NCBI RefSeq assembly: GCF_002155425.1
Contig: NZ_MUYG01000006.1
Location: forward strand, 1 to 64,000
DNA from: Erythrobacter donghaensis
GTDB taxonomy: Bacteria > Pseudomonadota > Alphaproteobacteria > Sphingomonadales > Sphingomonadaceae
DNA length: 64,000 nucleotides
Reading direction: 5' to 3'
The position numbers and the translations under genes are program-made. The first letter of the stretch is position 1, and each line of letters opens with the position of its first letter. Below are positions 1 to 8,555 of this stretch, piece by piece. A model generated the notes under the pieces. That model searched no databases. It was not told where the DNA came from and saw only the letters and a list, made by a program, of their open reading frames with translations.

Positions 1-16
1 GATTGTGTTGAAAAAC
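1..16 (+). repeat. IS terminal inverted repeat, left
   Basis: The sequence gattgtgttgaaaaac is the exact reverse complement of 1516-1531. It forms the end of the element on the side of the transposase stop codon. Confidence 0.88.
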
Positions 17-75
17 CCGGCGCTGAGATCGGCGCTGGCGCGAGCCTGAGCGGCGCTCTGAGGCTTCGCCCCCGC

Positions 76-1482
76 TTATGCGGGGGCTGTGGTGGCTGGC
101 ATGGGGATCAGCTTGGCCATTTTCCGGAGGTTTTGGGCGGTGGCTGCGAGGAGGAACTCGTCTCTTGCGCCGTTTGGACCTCGCAGGCGCAGGCGATCCA
201 TCCTGAGGATGCGCTTGAGGTGCGCGAACAGCATCTCGACCTTCTTGCGCTGGCGGCGCGAGACCAGATAGGCGTCGGTCGTGGCGATATCGCGGGCCAG
301 ATCACGGGCGCCCTCGTGGACTGAACGCAGGATCTTGCGCGCTGGTTGGGTCGGGCAACAGCGCGGCTTGAGAGCGCAGGCACTGCAGTCGAGCTTGCTG
401 GCGCGGTAACGCAACATGCCGTTCTCATCGACGAACGGACGTTCCTCGCGATAGACCTTCTGCCTCTGGCGCAGCCGCTTGCCAGCAGGGCAGATATAGC
501 TGTCATCCTCATGGTCGAAGGTGAAGGCCGAACGCTCGAAGGTATCATCGCGGCGGGCAGACTTGTCGAACACAGGGATGTGCGGCTCGATGCCGCGCTC
601 CTCGACCAGCCAGGACAGGTTCCTTGCATCGCCATATCCGGTGTCGCCCACGAGCCGCTCGGGCCAGAGGCCGAAGCGCTCCTGCGTCCGGTCGATCATG
701 CGGCGCTGGGCGGTCACCTCGGCCTGACGGATGGCGGTGGTCGCCTCGACATCGACGATCACTGCGTTCTGGAGATCAATGAGGTAGTTGGTGGCATAGG
801 CGAAGAAGGCACGCTCGCGGCTTGCCGCTGTCCAGCGTGCGGCCGGATCGGCCACCGCCAACTGCTTGGGCGGCACCGGGGTTGCGCCCCCGAAGGCCGC
901 ATCGTCGAGCACAGCCAGATACTCGCGAACGGCATGGCTGGTGGCCGGGTCCGGCAAGCCATCGGCCTGATCGACGGCATGCTGGCGGTTCACATCGGCG
1001 CGCACGAGGCTGCCATCGACCGCGAACCCTTCACCGCCGACCAGTCCTTCGGCGATGCAGCGCGCCACGGTCGTCTCGAACAGCTGGCGCAGCAGATCAC
1101 TGTCGCGGAAGCGACCGTGACGGTTCTTCGAGAAGGTCGAGTGGTCGGGCACATCGCCTTCCAGCCCCAGGCGGCAGAACCAGCGATAGGCGAGGTTGAC
1201 ATGCACCTCCTCGCACAGCCGCCGCTCGGACCGGATGCCCATGCAGTAGCCGATGATCAGCATCCGGATCATCAACTCGGGATCAACTGACGGTCGTCCG
1301 GTCGAGCTGTAGAAGGGACGCAGATGTTCGCGAATGCCCGACAGGTCGACGAACCGATCGATCGAGCGCAGCAAATGATCCTGCGGAACATGCCGCTCCA
1401 GGTTGAAGCTGTAGAACAGGGCCTCCTGCGCCACCGTCCGCTCACCCATCATCCGACCGTCTCCGCTTGTCTGCCAAGACAT
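76..1482 (-). CDS. IS1182-family DDE transposase
   Basis: This 468-residue protein should catalyse cut-and-paste movement of the surrounding element. The N-terminal DUF772-type domain shows the family signatures GRPSVDPELMIRMLIIGY and GIRSERRLCEEV, followed by VPDHSTFSKNR at about residues 110-121. The DDE catalytic domain follows, with candidate acidic residues in FAVDGSLVRAD, LVGDTGYGDARN and KKVEMLFAHLKR, and a cysteine cluster (CSACALKPRCC) between the second and third. The start at 1482 lies just inside the right inverted repeat; a second in-frame methionine pair at residues 11-12 is an alternative start. Length fits the family and no frameshift is seen. Confidence 0.92.
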   Translation of the reverse strand: MSWQTSGDGRMMGERTVAQEALFYSFNLERHVPQDHLLRSIDRFVDLSGIREHLRPFYSSTGRPSVDPELMIRMLIIGYCMGIRSERRLCEEVHVNLAYRWFCRLGLEGDVPDHSTFSKNRHGRFRDSDLLRQLFETTVARCIAEGLVGGEGFAVDGSLVRADVNRQHAVDQADGLPDPATSHAVREYLAVLDDAAFGGATPVPPKQLAVADPAARWTAASRERAFFAYATNYLIDLQNAVIVDVEATTAIRQAEVTAQRRMIDRTQERFGLWPERLVGDTGYGDARNLSWLVEERGIEPHIPVFDKSARRDDTFERSAFTFDHEDDSYICPAGKRLRQRQKVYREERPFVDENGMLRYRASKLDCSACALKPRCCPTQPARKILRSVHEGARDLARDIATTDAYLVSRRQRKKVEMLFAHLKRILRMDRLRLRGPNGARDEFLLAATAQNLRKMAKLIPMPATTAPA

Positions 1483-1515
1483 AGAATCAATACTTTAGCC
1501 CGATTGCAAGGAGGA

Positions 1516-1531
1516 GTTTTTCAACACAATC
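1516..1531 (-). repeat. IS terminal inverted repeat, right
   Basis: The sequence gtttttcaacacaatc mirrors 1-16. It lies 34 bp upstream of the transposase start, as expected for the promoter-proximal end of the element. Confidence 0.88.
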
Positions 1532-1688
1532 CACCCACTTGCGGTCATTGCACCACTTCCGCCCTCTCCCCGGAAACGGACACCCCATCCCCGGTGGATG
1601 GCTCGAATGCCAAAACACCGCCTGATTGGCTACATCAGGGTGAAACACTCCGGCAAGGGCTAGGACCTCTTCGATTTGTAGTGCTGCG

Positions 1689-2252
1689 CTATGCTACAAA
1701 GACCGCCTCGTCTTTCAGAGCCCTGTAGACGCTTGCTCGTGCGATCCCGAGCTTCTGGGCGATCTTGGTGGCACCAAGGCCCTGATCGCGCAGAGAACGC
1801 ACCTGAGCGGGGTCTATGGTGCTTCTACGACCTTGATACACCCCGGCCGCCTTTGCACGCTCTATCCCCTCTCGTTGGCGCTCTTTGCGAATATCGGTCT
1901 CGAACTCCGCGACTGCACCGAGAATGCTAAGGATCAGCTTACCCATGCTGGTCGTGGTGTCCACCGCGCCCTGCTGCAAACACCGGAATCCGACACGCTT
2001 GTCAGACAGATGCGCGATGATGTCGTGAAGGTCGCGACCTGATCGCGCGAGGCGGTCCAATCTCGTTACTACAAGGGTGTCGCCCTCGCGGACCCAGTCG
2101 AGGCAATCTGCGAGAGCGAGACGATCATCGCGTGTCGTCCCGGTCACCTTCTCCGCGAAGATCTTCTCGCAGCCCGCTTCGGCCAATTGCTCCTCTTGGA
2201 CTGCAAGGTTCTGGGAGCTGCTGCTGACGCGCGCATAACCGACGATGCTCAT
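1689..2252 (-). CDS. serine recombinase (resolvase/invertase family)
   Basis: This 187-residue small serine recombinase should cut and rejoin DNA at a res or inversion site through a phosphoserine link. The catalytic region begins IVGYARVSSSSQN, placing the nucleophilic serine near residue 10, and continues with the conserved VTRLDRLARSGRDL and GAVAEFETDIRKERQREGI segments. A C-terminal helix-turn-helix of the Hin/resolvase type follows (VRSLRDQGLGATKIAQKLGI). No transposase partner of the Tn3 type is present, so it may be a stand-alone resolvase of a plasmid or island. The upstream gap holds repeated TGTCTCAT-like boxes that could be its target. Confidence 0.9.
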   Translation of the reverse strand: MSIVGYARVSSSSQNLAVQEEQLAEAGCEKIFAEKVTGTTRDDRLALADCLDWVREGDTLVVTRLDRLARSGRDLHDIIAHLSDKRVGFRCLQQGAVDTTTSMGKLILSILGAVAEFETDIRKERQREGIERAKAAGVYQGRRSTIDPAQVRSLRDQGLGATKIAQKLGIARASVYRALKDEAVFVA

Positions 2253-2266
2253 GATCTCACTTTCGC

Positions 2267-2355
2267 TGTCTCATTTAGGTTTAGAGTCAGCGCAGCTTAC
2301 TGTTTCATTGAGAAAATCGAAGTCATATGAGACACTCTGTGGATGCTTTGAGACG
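2267..2355. promoter_or_regulatory. candidate resolvase res site or operator
   Basis: The gap between the resolvase and the nuclease gene contains TGTCTCAT at 2267-2274, its exact reverse complement ATGAGACA at 2327-2334, and a third partial copy TTTGAGACG at 2347-2355. Small serine resolvases bind several inverted 12-bp boxes beginning TGTC next to their own gene. Placement and repeats fit that, but function is inferred. Confidence 0.35.
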
Positions 2356-2462
2356 CCTCGGGAGGGTATACTCTATGCAGACGCTCAAGCCTCGACTGTT
2401 GGTGCAGTCGCGCTGGAAATAGGACAAATGCCTGCTATCCTTCCCAGAAATAGGGGAAGACT

Positions 2463-3818
2463 ATGCGTTACATCGATAGCGGCACGCGGAGTGAAGATCA
2501 GGCGGTTGCTCATTGGCTCCAACAGGAGCTCACCAACTCCATTACACAGCTGCGAGTTCAGTCTGGGTTCTTCAGCCGCGACGCCGTTCGCCCTTTCTTG
2601 CCGCGCCTCGCTGCCATGCAGGAAGGCGGGGCCCTTCTACGCTTTGTGATCGGCTCGAATGATGGTGGCACTGTAGCCTCTCACGTAAGAGAACTGGTCG
2701 AAGCCTTGGGTCTCCCACGCGAAAGATCATCGCTAGGGATCGTCTACCTTTCAGGAGCCTATTATCATCCGAAGACGATCCACCTTCGGCGGAACGATGG
2801 CTCACAACTCGCGTATGTCGGTTCTGCGAACTTCACCTTGCCCGGTATTGCGGCAAGGCACATTGAGGCTGGGCTTTTGCTTGATAGCGCCACCGGCGAC
2901 TCCGACGAAATCCTCAATGAGATTGCGAAAGCGGTCGATGACTGGTTCGAACAAGATCGACCCGGATTCGAGCTTGTCTCGAATGCTGAGGATGTAAATC
3001 GCCTTCAGGACGACGGCATACTAAGCCTCGCCCGGCCTCCCAGCGCACCTCGACCAAAGGGAGCCGGAGGGCAACCACCCAATCGTCCGAAGCAGACCTA
3101 TCTGGTTCAGTTGCAGCAGCCGCAGCAGAAAGAAGCCGTTAGCACTGGCGCTCCACCCGCGGAAGCACCGGATGATGATCTGGACTTGGCCATCGTGCAA
3201 CACGCCCCTCCATATCCACCATACATGTATTTCTCGCCATCTGCTGAGGGCCCGACAGTTGGCGCGGAAGCGCTAACCGGGTTCACTTTGGGAGACGCGA
3301 TGGGCCTCATTGTCAGATTGAGCCGAGACAACGACCGGCATTGGAGGGACGCACCCGGAACGGCGAACTTGAGTGTCCCAATTTCGGCAGTCTCAAGCAT
3401 CAGGTTCGGCTTTTATGGCGACCGCAACAGACCTCGTGCCGAATTTCCGTTTCTTTTGCGCTACGTAGATGATGGGAAAGAGATCCGAGCAGATGAGACC
3501 CCCACTGGATTGATGTCATACGGCTACACTAAGGGAGATACGGGTCATGCCGACCTCAGGTTAGTCCTGCCAAAGGCGGCGATCACCCCGGTCAAAGCTG
3601 AGCTAGAGGGTTACGGAACTCGCATTCCTCAAGCAGGCGATCTCGCCATCCTAGAATGGCCGACTATCGAAGATGCGGCCTTCCGCATGACGTTCACCGA
3701 CCCAAACTCCGCCTTAGGGACAGCGATCGCCGGGGTGTGGGAAGCAGACACGAAAGCCGAGAGGATGGCCAGTCGTGGAGCTTGCTGGCTACCCTCTGGA
3801 TTATCCCCCAAGTGGTAA
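2463..3818 (+). CDS. phospholipase-D-fold restriction endonuclease (BfiI/NgoFVII-like)
   Basis: This 451-residue protein has an N-terminal PLD-type nuclease domain. The active-site signature is spread over YHPKTIHLR and YVGSANFTLPG at about residues 100-126, giving the H-x-K and S-x-N residues of the BfiI, Nuc and NgoFVII group. Only one such motif is present, so a homodimer would build the active site, as in BfiI. A proline-rich linker at about 180-235 leads to a C-terminal domain of roughly 210 residues that could be the DNA-recognition part. Two SPPY-type methyltransferases lie convergently next to it, and the 3' ends overlap by 18 bp. An AGGGGAAG ribosome site precedes the ATG. It is probably the nuclease of a type II system; the C-terminal assignment is inference. 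Confidence 0.75.
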   Translation: MRYIDSGTRSEDQAVAHWLQQELTNSITQLRVQSGFFSRDAVRPFLPRLAAMQEGGALLRFVIGSNDGGTVASHVRELVEALGLPRERSSLGIVYLSGAYYHPKTIHLRRNDGSQLAYVGSANFTLPGIAARHIEAGLLLDSATGDSDEILNEIAKAVDDWFEQDRPGFELVSNAEDVNRLQDDGILSLARPPSAPRPKGAGGQPPNRPKQTYLVQLQQPQQKEAVSTGAPPAEAPDDDLDLAIVQHAPPYPPYMYFSPSAEGPTVGAEALTGFTLGDAMGLIVRLSRDNDRHWRDAPGTANLSVPISAVSSIRFGFYGDRNRPRAEFPFLLRYVDDGKEIRADETPTGLMSYGYTKGDTGHADLRLVLPKAAITPVKAELEGYGTRIPQAGDLAILEWPTIEDAAFRMTFTDPNSALGTAIAGVWEADTKAERMASRGACWLPSGLSPKW

Positions 3819-5294
3819 GCTGCGCCGCTCCAAGATAATGAGCGACTCCTCTTTCGTCGCATTTGCCGCGTGCAAGCCGTAGCGTTGATAGGGCTGGAGC
3901 GCGGTAACCTCTTCGACGTCCCAGCCACGATGTGCTGCCAAGGAAGCGAGATGCGCAGGGGTATCTATTTCGAAGCGCCTACCGCCAAGCTGAGTGTGAT
4001 TGTGTCCGACTATGAGCGCGAAGCGGGCACCAGGCTTCATTGACCTTGCCACCCCTTCGAACGCTTGGGCCATCAGATTGAAATAGCGATACATAAGCAT
4101 CGGCATTGCAGCACGCCGGAATCCATCTTCAGGCCCCAATGCGCTGTGGAGGGTCGCGCAGAATGTCGCTTCCTTGTCCGGTAGCGATGCCGAATTTGAG
4201 ACGAGAGCCTCAAGCATTCGCCTCTTCTCCGCCGGCGCCATTTCGCGGCTGCCGATCAGATCACCATCTACCGACCTAATCTCAGATGGCGACAACAATC
4301 CCAGCCAAACCAACGACAACCTCTGAGTGTCGATATAGGGCAAAGCAGTTGCATACGGCGGACTCGTTATGGCGCCGTCAAACCTAACCTTGGGGACCGC
4401 GCTATCGATAAAGCGATTGTCGCAGACAAGTGCCCGCCCGATCGGATCGACTGACCCAAGGATGGCCAATGCGGCCTCTAGTCTGTCGATCGCGACTTCT
4501 GCGCTCCTCATAAATGCGTCTACGAAGTGCTCAGTCTGATTGGCGCTCACCCGACGACGTATCCGCAGGTCCGCTGGGTTCTGGAGGGAGAAATCGCGCA
4601 AAAGGTTGCTTGCGATCACCAAAAAGAATGGACGGAAATCTGCAATTTCAGCCTCGATGCACACTCGCAACGCTTCAATCTGCCTGAGCGGCTCATCCTC
4701 GAACCACGCCGAGAGGTAATCCAATCGCACTCCGGCATCTTCTTGTGCTTCAACCTTCCGAGCCTCTGCGCAAAGCCGCTGAAGGGTCCGACGGAGATCT
4801 GCCGGCGAAAGTTTGAGGGCCCCCAGCTTGGCATTAGATATGAACACAGCCAAGGGATTGAGATCTGTCCCGAGCGCCTCGATCCCGCGGTGAGCCGCCT
4901 CTACCAGAGTAGTCCCACTTCCACAGAAAGGGTCGAGCAGCCTATCGCCTTCTGAAAGTCCTAAGACGTTTATGAGAGCGCTGCATACTTGCGGATTGAA
5001 CTTCCCGCGATATTCATGAAGACCATGCACGGAATAGCGTGTCGATTGCCGCCGGCTGTTACCCGAACCGGAGCTCTCCAGGCGACTTTGCAGGGTGGAT
5101 GCACAGTCATTCCCCTTGCGAGCGCGGGAAAAATAGGTGAGTTTTTGTGTGAGGCTCAGGTCACCTGTAGGGACCAAGACGTCGCCTTCAGATGAAATTC
5201 TGGCCTCACAACCAAGCACAGCGGTAGCCTCCCGCAATGCCAGTTCCCGTTCATAAGGAAAATGCCGATACTCACTCCAGTCGAGGTGTATCAT
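3801..5294 (-). CDS. DNA methyltransferase, SPPY class (probable N4-cytosine), modification subunit 1
   Basis: This 497-residue SAM-dependent DNA methylase would protect sites from the neighbouring PLD nuclease. The SAM-binding motif LLDPFCGSGTTLVEA is followed by GTDLNPLA, and the catalytic motif is ITSPPYATALPYID. SPPY is typical of N4-cytosine enzymes. The N-terminal 130 residues before the SAM motif probably carry target recognition. The ATG overlaps the stop of the upstream methylase gene by four bases, so translation is probably coupled. Two methylases beside a BfiI-type nuclease match the known need to modify both strands of an asymmetric site. Confidence 0.8.
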   Translation of the reverse strand: MIHLDWSEYRHFPYERELALREATAVLGCEARISSEGDVLVPTGDLSLTQKLTYFSRARKGNDCASTLQSRLESSGSGNSRRQSTRYSVHGLHEYRGKFNPQVCSALINVLGLSEGDRLLDPFCGSGTTLVEAAHRGIEALGTDLNPLAVFISNAKLGALKLSPADLRRTLQRLCAEARKVEAQEDAGVRLDYLSAWFEDEPLRQIEALRVCIEAEIADFRPFFLVIASNLLRDFSLQNPADLRIRRRVSANQTEHFVDAFMRSAEVAIDRLEAALAILGSVDPIGRALVCDNRFIDSAVPKVRFDGAITSPPYATALPYIDTQRLSLVWLGLLSPSEIRSVDGDLIGSREMAPAEKRRMLEALVSNSASLPDKEATFCATLHSALGPEDGFRRAAMPMLMYRYFNLMAQAFEGVARSMKPGARFALIVGHNHTQLGGRRFEIDTPAHLASLAAHRGWDVEEVTALQPYQRYGLHAANATKEESLIILERRSLPLGG

Positions 5295-6553
5295 TGCGCG
5301 CCTCGCAGGATCAGGACTGTCTCTGTCTTGATGTTCGCATGGGAGAGATTGAAGGACTTCCTTGAGCTCTTTACAACTCGTTCGGTGCGAAAGAACGGCT
5401 CAAATCCCGCTTGTGCCGCAACATCTTCGATAATTTTTGCATTATCCACAATAAGTCCATGTATCTTTGATCTGCCTACTACAAAGCATGCCCATGCCTT
5501 AGGCGCCGCAACGAAATTCATTATCTCGAATACAGCACTCATCTGCTCAATGAATGTGTCAGCCGTGTGATGATTTTTCTTAAAGAAGTGAGCCCTTGCA
5601 CCTATTTCCTTCTGCTTGACCGCAAGAGGATCGTGCCCAAGCCACCACATGCGGTATTTATGATAAAGCCAATACTCGTAGGCGTTGGGGTATGGCGGGG
5701 ATGTAATGAAGATTCCTACTTTTTTCTCTAAGTCTTCACAATCAAATGACAGAATGTCACTTTCGATCACGCGGCTGTTCACAAGATCATAGTCTCGACG
5801 CTCCAACGCTTCGTAAAGTTTGTTGCACGCTCGTTCAAACAGTTTTGCGACGTCGGAGCCAGTTACTGGCTTATCAACAGCCGCATACCGAGTATCACTG
5901 TCCTGATTGGAAACGCGAACGATGATGCTTGATGCTGCAAGCTTGAGAAAATCCTGATCGGCCGCAGGCGCTTCGCTGATTGCCTGCATTAGATTTGCCA
6001 ATTGGGCCTGCACCGAACCTTTGAACCAGTGGCCTAGGTTGGGAATAAGGGGAACAAGAGCTGCGGAATTTCCGAGCTTATCGAGAACCATGGCCGCGCT
6101 CTGAGCAGCCGACTTCGGCAGGGGTGCGGTTTTGACCCTTGCGATCAAGCATGCAACCGGATTCAGATCTACTCCGATCGTTTGCAAGCCTCTTCTCTGC
6201 CCCTCCGCCAAAGTGGTTCCGCTGCCACAGAAAGGGTCCATCAATAGCGTATTCGGGCGGCTTGGAAGTGCGTCCAAGATTGCAGCGGGAAGGTCTGATA
6301 TGAACTTAGCCGGATATGGATGGACGCTCTCGACCTCGTGCTGGATTATGCGAGATTCAAAGCTCCAATCTGTGGTCTCAAGCTTCCGCAATATCTCCTG
6401 GTCGGTGACATCCACCTTCGGGGACTCAAGCGATGTGGCATGCAAGCTGGTTCTCACGAGGGTTCTCCGATGGCAATCGACCATGGGCGGCGGGCTGTGA
6501 CAGTCAAGATCACTCTGGGTCGTGCCGGTAGCTTTTGCACCGCCGCAGCCCAC
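5291..6553 (-). CDS. DNA methyltransferase, SPPY class (probable N4-cytosine), modification subunit 2
   Basis: This second methylase of 420 residues has SAM motif LLMDPFCGSGTTLAEG, then GVDLNPVACL, and catalytic motif ITSPPYPNAYEYWLY. It is related to its downstream partner but has a different N-terminus, consistent with each enzyme modifying one strand of an asymmetric site. The assigned start is GTG at 6553; the Shine-Dalgarno-like AGGGGAG abuts it too closely, so an internal start such as the ATG at 6484 is possible. It follows the unknown gene 6566-7099 by 12 bp and overlaps the next methylase gene, so the three genes look like one operon. Confidence 0.8.
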   Translation of the reverse strand: MGCGGAKATGTTQSDLDCHSPPPMVDCHRRTLVRTSLHATSLESPKVDVTDQEILRKLETTDWSFESRIIQHEVESVHPYPAKFISDLPAAILDALPSRPNTLLMDPFCGSGTTLAEGQRRGLQTIGVDLNPVACLIARVKTAPLPKSAAQSAAMVLDKLGNSAALVPLIPNLGHWFKGSVQAQLANLMQAISEAPAADQDFLKLAASSIIVRVSNQDSDTRYAAVDKPVTGSDVAKLFERACNKLYEALERRDYDLVNSRVIESDILSFDCEDLEKKVGIFITSPPYPNAYEYWLYHKYRMWWLGHDPLAVKQKEIGARAHFFKKNHHTADTFIEQMSAVFEIMNFVAAPKAWACFVVGRSKIHGLIVDNAKIIEDVAAQAGFEPFFRTERVVKSSRKSFNLSHANIKTETVLILRGAQ

Positions 6554-6565
6554 CTCCCCTAATCT

Positions 6566-7099
6566 CTACCATACCCACCAGCCGTCGTGTTCCTCGTCGC
6601 ACTCTGCGATGCCCGCCTGACCAGCCGCGAGCACCTTGTCGAGGTTCTTGCGCTCCGGCTCGACGATGGTGTCGGTGACGTCGCGGATGTCGAAGGTGTA
6701 GACCTGACCAGCGCGTGGCAGCTGTGTGTTGACCATTAGGGCCAAAGCGACACCTTTGTTTGGGGCTGCGGCGTAAATCGGTATTCCCCTACTGTCCTCA
6801 GACGCAAACAGCCGGAGCTTGTGGACCGGCGCGGTATGAGCAACCCATCCAATGTCGGTGAAACTCACTAGGCCCGCCGGGGCATTCTCAAGGATCTCGT
6901 CGAGCTCGGCGCCACCACCCCACTCTTCCGGCAACACTTCATCGACGCGCTGAAGTTTGTAGCGAGCCTCGGTCAGGCCGAGTGCTACGAAATGGTCCTC
7001 GATGAGAATCGATGCATGTTCCATATCCGAGGAGACGATGTGGCAGATGGATGTTCCAGAGTTTTGTAGTATCTGACATTCGAAAAGCTTGAAGCGCAC
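6566..7099 (-). CDS. hypothetical protein leading the restriction-modification operon
   Basis: No family is recognised in this 177-residue acidic protein. It has no signal peptide or membrane segment, contains an aromatic, acidic C-terminus (ECDEEHDGWWVW), and shows no clear helix-turn-helix. The start is GTG at 7099, with AAGGAAA a few bases upstream; the nearby ATG is in another frame. It is the first gene before the two methylases, with a 12-bp gap, and its promoter region carries a 27-bp palindrome. That position would suit an operon regulator or accessory factor, but this is inferred only from location. Confidence 0.6.
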   Translation of the reverse strand: MRFKLFECQILQNSGTSICHIVSSDMEHASILIEDHFVALGLTEARYKLQRVDEVLPEEWGGGAELDEILENAPAGLVSFTDIGWVAHTAPVHKLRLFASEDSRGIPIYAAAPNKGVALALMVNTQLPRAGQVYTFDIRDVTDTIVEPERKNLDKVLAAGQAGIAECDEEHDGWWVW

Positions 7100-7108
7100 T
7101 GCATTTTT

Positions 7109-7135
7109 CCTTGTGCAAGTTGACGTTGCACAAGG
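7109..7135. promoter_or_regulatory. 27-bp palindrome upstream of the restriction-modification operon
   Basis: Perfect 10-bp inverted arms, CCTTGTGCAA at 7109-7118 and TTGCACAAGG at 7126-7135, are separated by seven bases. The arm nearest the gene contains part of the ribosome-binding region of the GTG start at 7099, so a bound repressor would block transcription or initiation of the methylase operon. Confidence 0.55.
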
Positions 7136-7192
7136 TCTACGAGCACCACAGACGTAAGTCGGGTGGGAAACACCACCTCGACCTTGGATTGT

Positions 7193-7378
7193 TTAGAAGG
7201 CGCTGTTCATGATGCGATCGCGGGCGATCGCTGCAGCGCATTCGGTGTCTTTTACTCCGAAGAAATTGTAACATTCGGCGTAGGGGTCATTGCTCTCAGG
7301 CTTCAGCACAATAATGCCGACGCCGCCCACCACTGCAATCGTGCTGCAAATCAGCAGTGTCATCGTCGATCTCGACAT
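7193..7378 (-). CDS. small single-span membrane protein, hypothetical
   Basis: This predicted 61-residue protein has one hydrophobic segment (MTLLICSTIAVVGGVGIIVL) near the N-terminus and a short soluble tail with two cysteines. The frame extends upstream to 7450; the ATG at 7378 was chosen because it places the membrane segment close to the N-terminus, with AAAAGGAA immediately before it. The ribosome site is too close to be convincing. It lies between two accessory genes with no clear partner. It could be a non-coding frame. Confidence 0.35.
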   Translation of the reverse strand: MSRSTMTLLICSTIAVVGGVGIIVLKPESNDPYAECYNFFGVKDTECAAAIARDRIMNSAF

Positions 7379-7705
7379 TTCCTTTTCAGCCACCTGTGAA
7401 TCTCCATTCGTGCGTGCCATTGACCATAGGGAGATTGGCTGCCCGCGCAACGCCGGTCAGTCGCTATACCATTAGATTTTTTGAAGGATCATGTATTACG
7501 CGTTGCCGCGACTCCAATGGCAGATGTGATATTGATCGGGTCAACCACGACGCGCAGCTCCGGTGGCCCGAACGCCGCAGACTTCAGCCAATTCTGGCCA
7601 GCGCCGGTGAAGGGCAGAATTGCGCACAAGGAAGAAGTTCAGTGACGCCGAACGCAAGCGAGGCGAAAAAGATGCCGGATTCGGTCAACAACTTTGCAAC
7701 AACTC

Positions 7706-8503
7706 TCAACCGAGGTCGGGCCTAGCGATGTCGTTCCAGAAATCACGGGCCGCCTGCGTCATCGCCCGCGACATCACCAGCCTCTTTTCATCTAGACGCG
7801 GATCGCGCCGCAGCGTGAATTTGAATAGGTAGTTGGGGTAGGCGACCTGCATGAGCTGAAACCATTTCGACCTAGCGGCTCGATCAGGCCGCCCTCTACC
7901 GCGCATGTCATGGCCGGCAGCCTTGCATAGCACATCCTCGATCATTTCGAGGCTCTCACCATCCCTTGCAGCCAATGCCCCATGGACGTGCAGGTGCGTT
8001 TGCGAGCCCGTCCAGTTGCTGTGGCCCTCGATGACAAAGAAGTATTCACGGCCTGCCCCTAGCGACCGGGTCACATGCTTGCGCACCCGCTCGGACAGCT
8101 TCCCCCTCACATCACCATTGGCAACCAGCTCAGCCTCAAGGTCGGGGTGTAGGTTGACGTTGAATGTGAGCAGCTCCCACTCGTCACTAACCACCGTCGC
8201 CATGGTTACCTTCATCCATTGGGACAGATCTTCCCATTGCGGCATGGGCCTCCCATTCACCTGTTTTCCCATGGGGAAGGGGCTGAGTTCCCATGATGCC
8301 GGTTTCGTTTCTTTCCCATAGAATACTGACAGGGCTTCGACAGGCTCCCCGAACATGGCATGACGGCGCTCTGCTTCAGCCACCAAGAGCCGTAGTTTTC
8401 CGAAGATTTTGCGATCTCGTGCCAGCCGCTTCGCCTCACGGCCACGGCGCCGTTTCTGTCCGATATTTCGAGGATTCGGGGATGGCATGGGGCTGAGAGA
8501 CAA
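7706..8503 (-). CDS. hypothetical protein with HUH-like motif (possible rolling-circle Rep or relaxase relative)
   Basis: This 265-residue protein has a strongly basic N-terminus (QKRRRGREAKRLARD) and a central segment, EGHSNWTGSQTHLHVHGAL, at about residues 160-178. The HLHVHG run matches the metal-binding HUH pattern of replication initiators and relaxases. Tyrosines that could act as nucleophile occur downstream at VAYPNYLFKF. No second gene of a plasmid replicon is visible. It ends its upstream side 53 bp from the tRNA-Lys repeat at 8556, so it may be the edge gene of a second integrated element. Assignment to the HUH superfamily rests on one motif. Confidence 0.55.
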   Translation of the reverse strand: MSLSPMPSPNPRNIGQKRRRGREAKRLARDRKIFGKLRLLVAEAERRHAMFGEPVEALSVFYGKETKPASWELSPFPMGKQVNGRPMPQWEDLSQWMKVTMATVVSDEWELLTFNVNLHPDLEAELVANGDVRGKLSERVRKHVTRSLGAGREYFFVIEGHSNWTGSQTHLHVHGALAARDGESLEMIEDVLCKAAGHDMRGRGRPDRAARSKWFQLMQVAYPNYLFKFTLRRDPRLDEKRLVMSRAMTQAARDFWNDIARPDLG

Positions 8504-8555
8504 TGGTGAGAGACAACTGGCCTCGCGCTTGCACTAAGCCCTTGAAAAATAGTGG

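Larger units (their letters stand above)
1..1531 (-). mobile_element. IS1182-family insertion sequence, apparently complete
   Basis: A single transposase gene lies between 16-bp perfect inverted repeats at 1-16 and 1516-1531. The left repeat begins at the first base of the window, so the left target duplication cannot be seen and the true end could lie slightly further left. The transposase reads through without stops, so the element looks potentially active. It borders an accessory region carrying a resolvase and restriction-modification genes. Confidence 0.9.

Noticed and set aside
346..1290. Long plus-strand open frame inside the IS
   Set aside because: It is antisense to a complete transposase with all family motifs and has no recognised domain; a GC-driven shadow frame.
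1532..1688. Gene fragment between the IS and the resolvase
   Set aside because: No frame shows a recognisable domain or ribosome site; only a short TTTGTAG/CTACAAA repeat is seen, which may be a weak terminator.
7451..7705. Open frame in the gap before the HUH-motif gene
   Set aside because: The candidate frame has no ribosome site, low-complexity composition and no hydrophobic or domain pattern.
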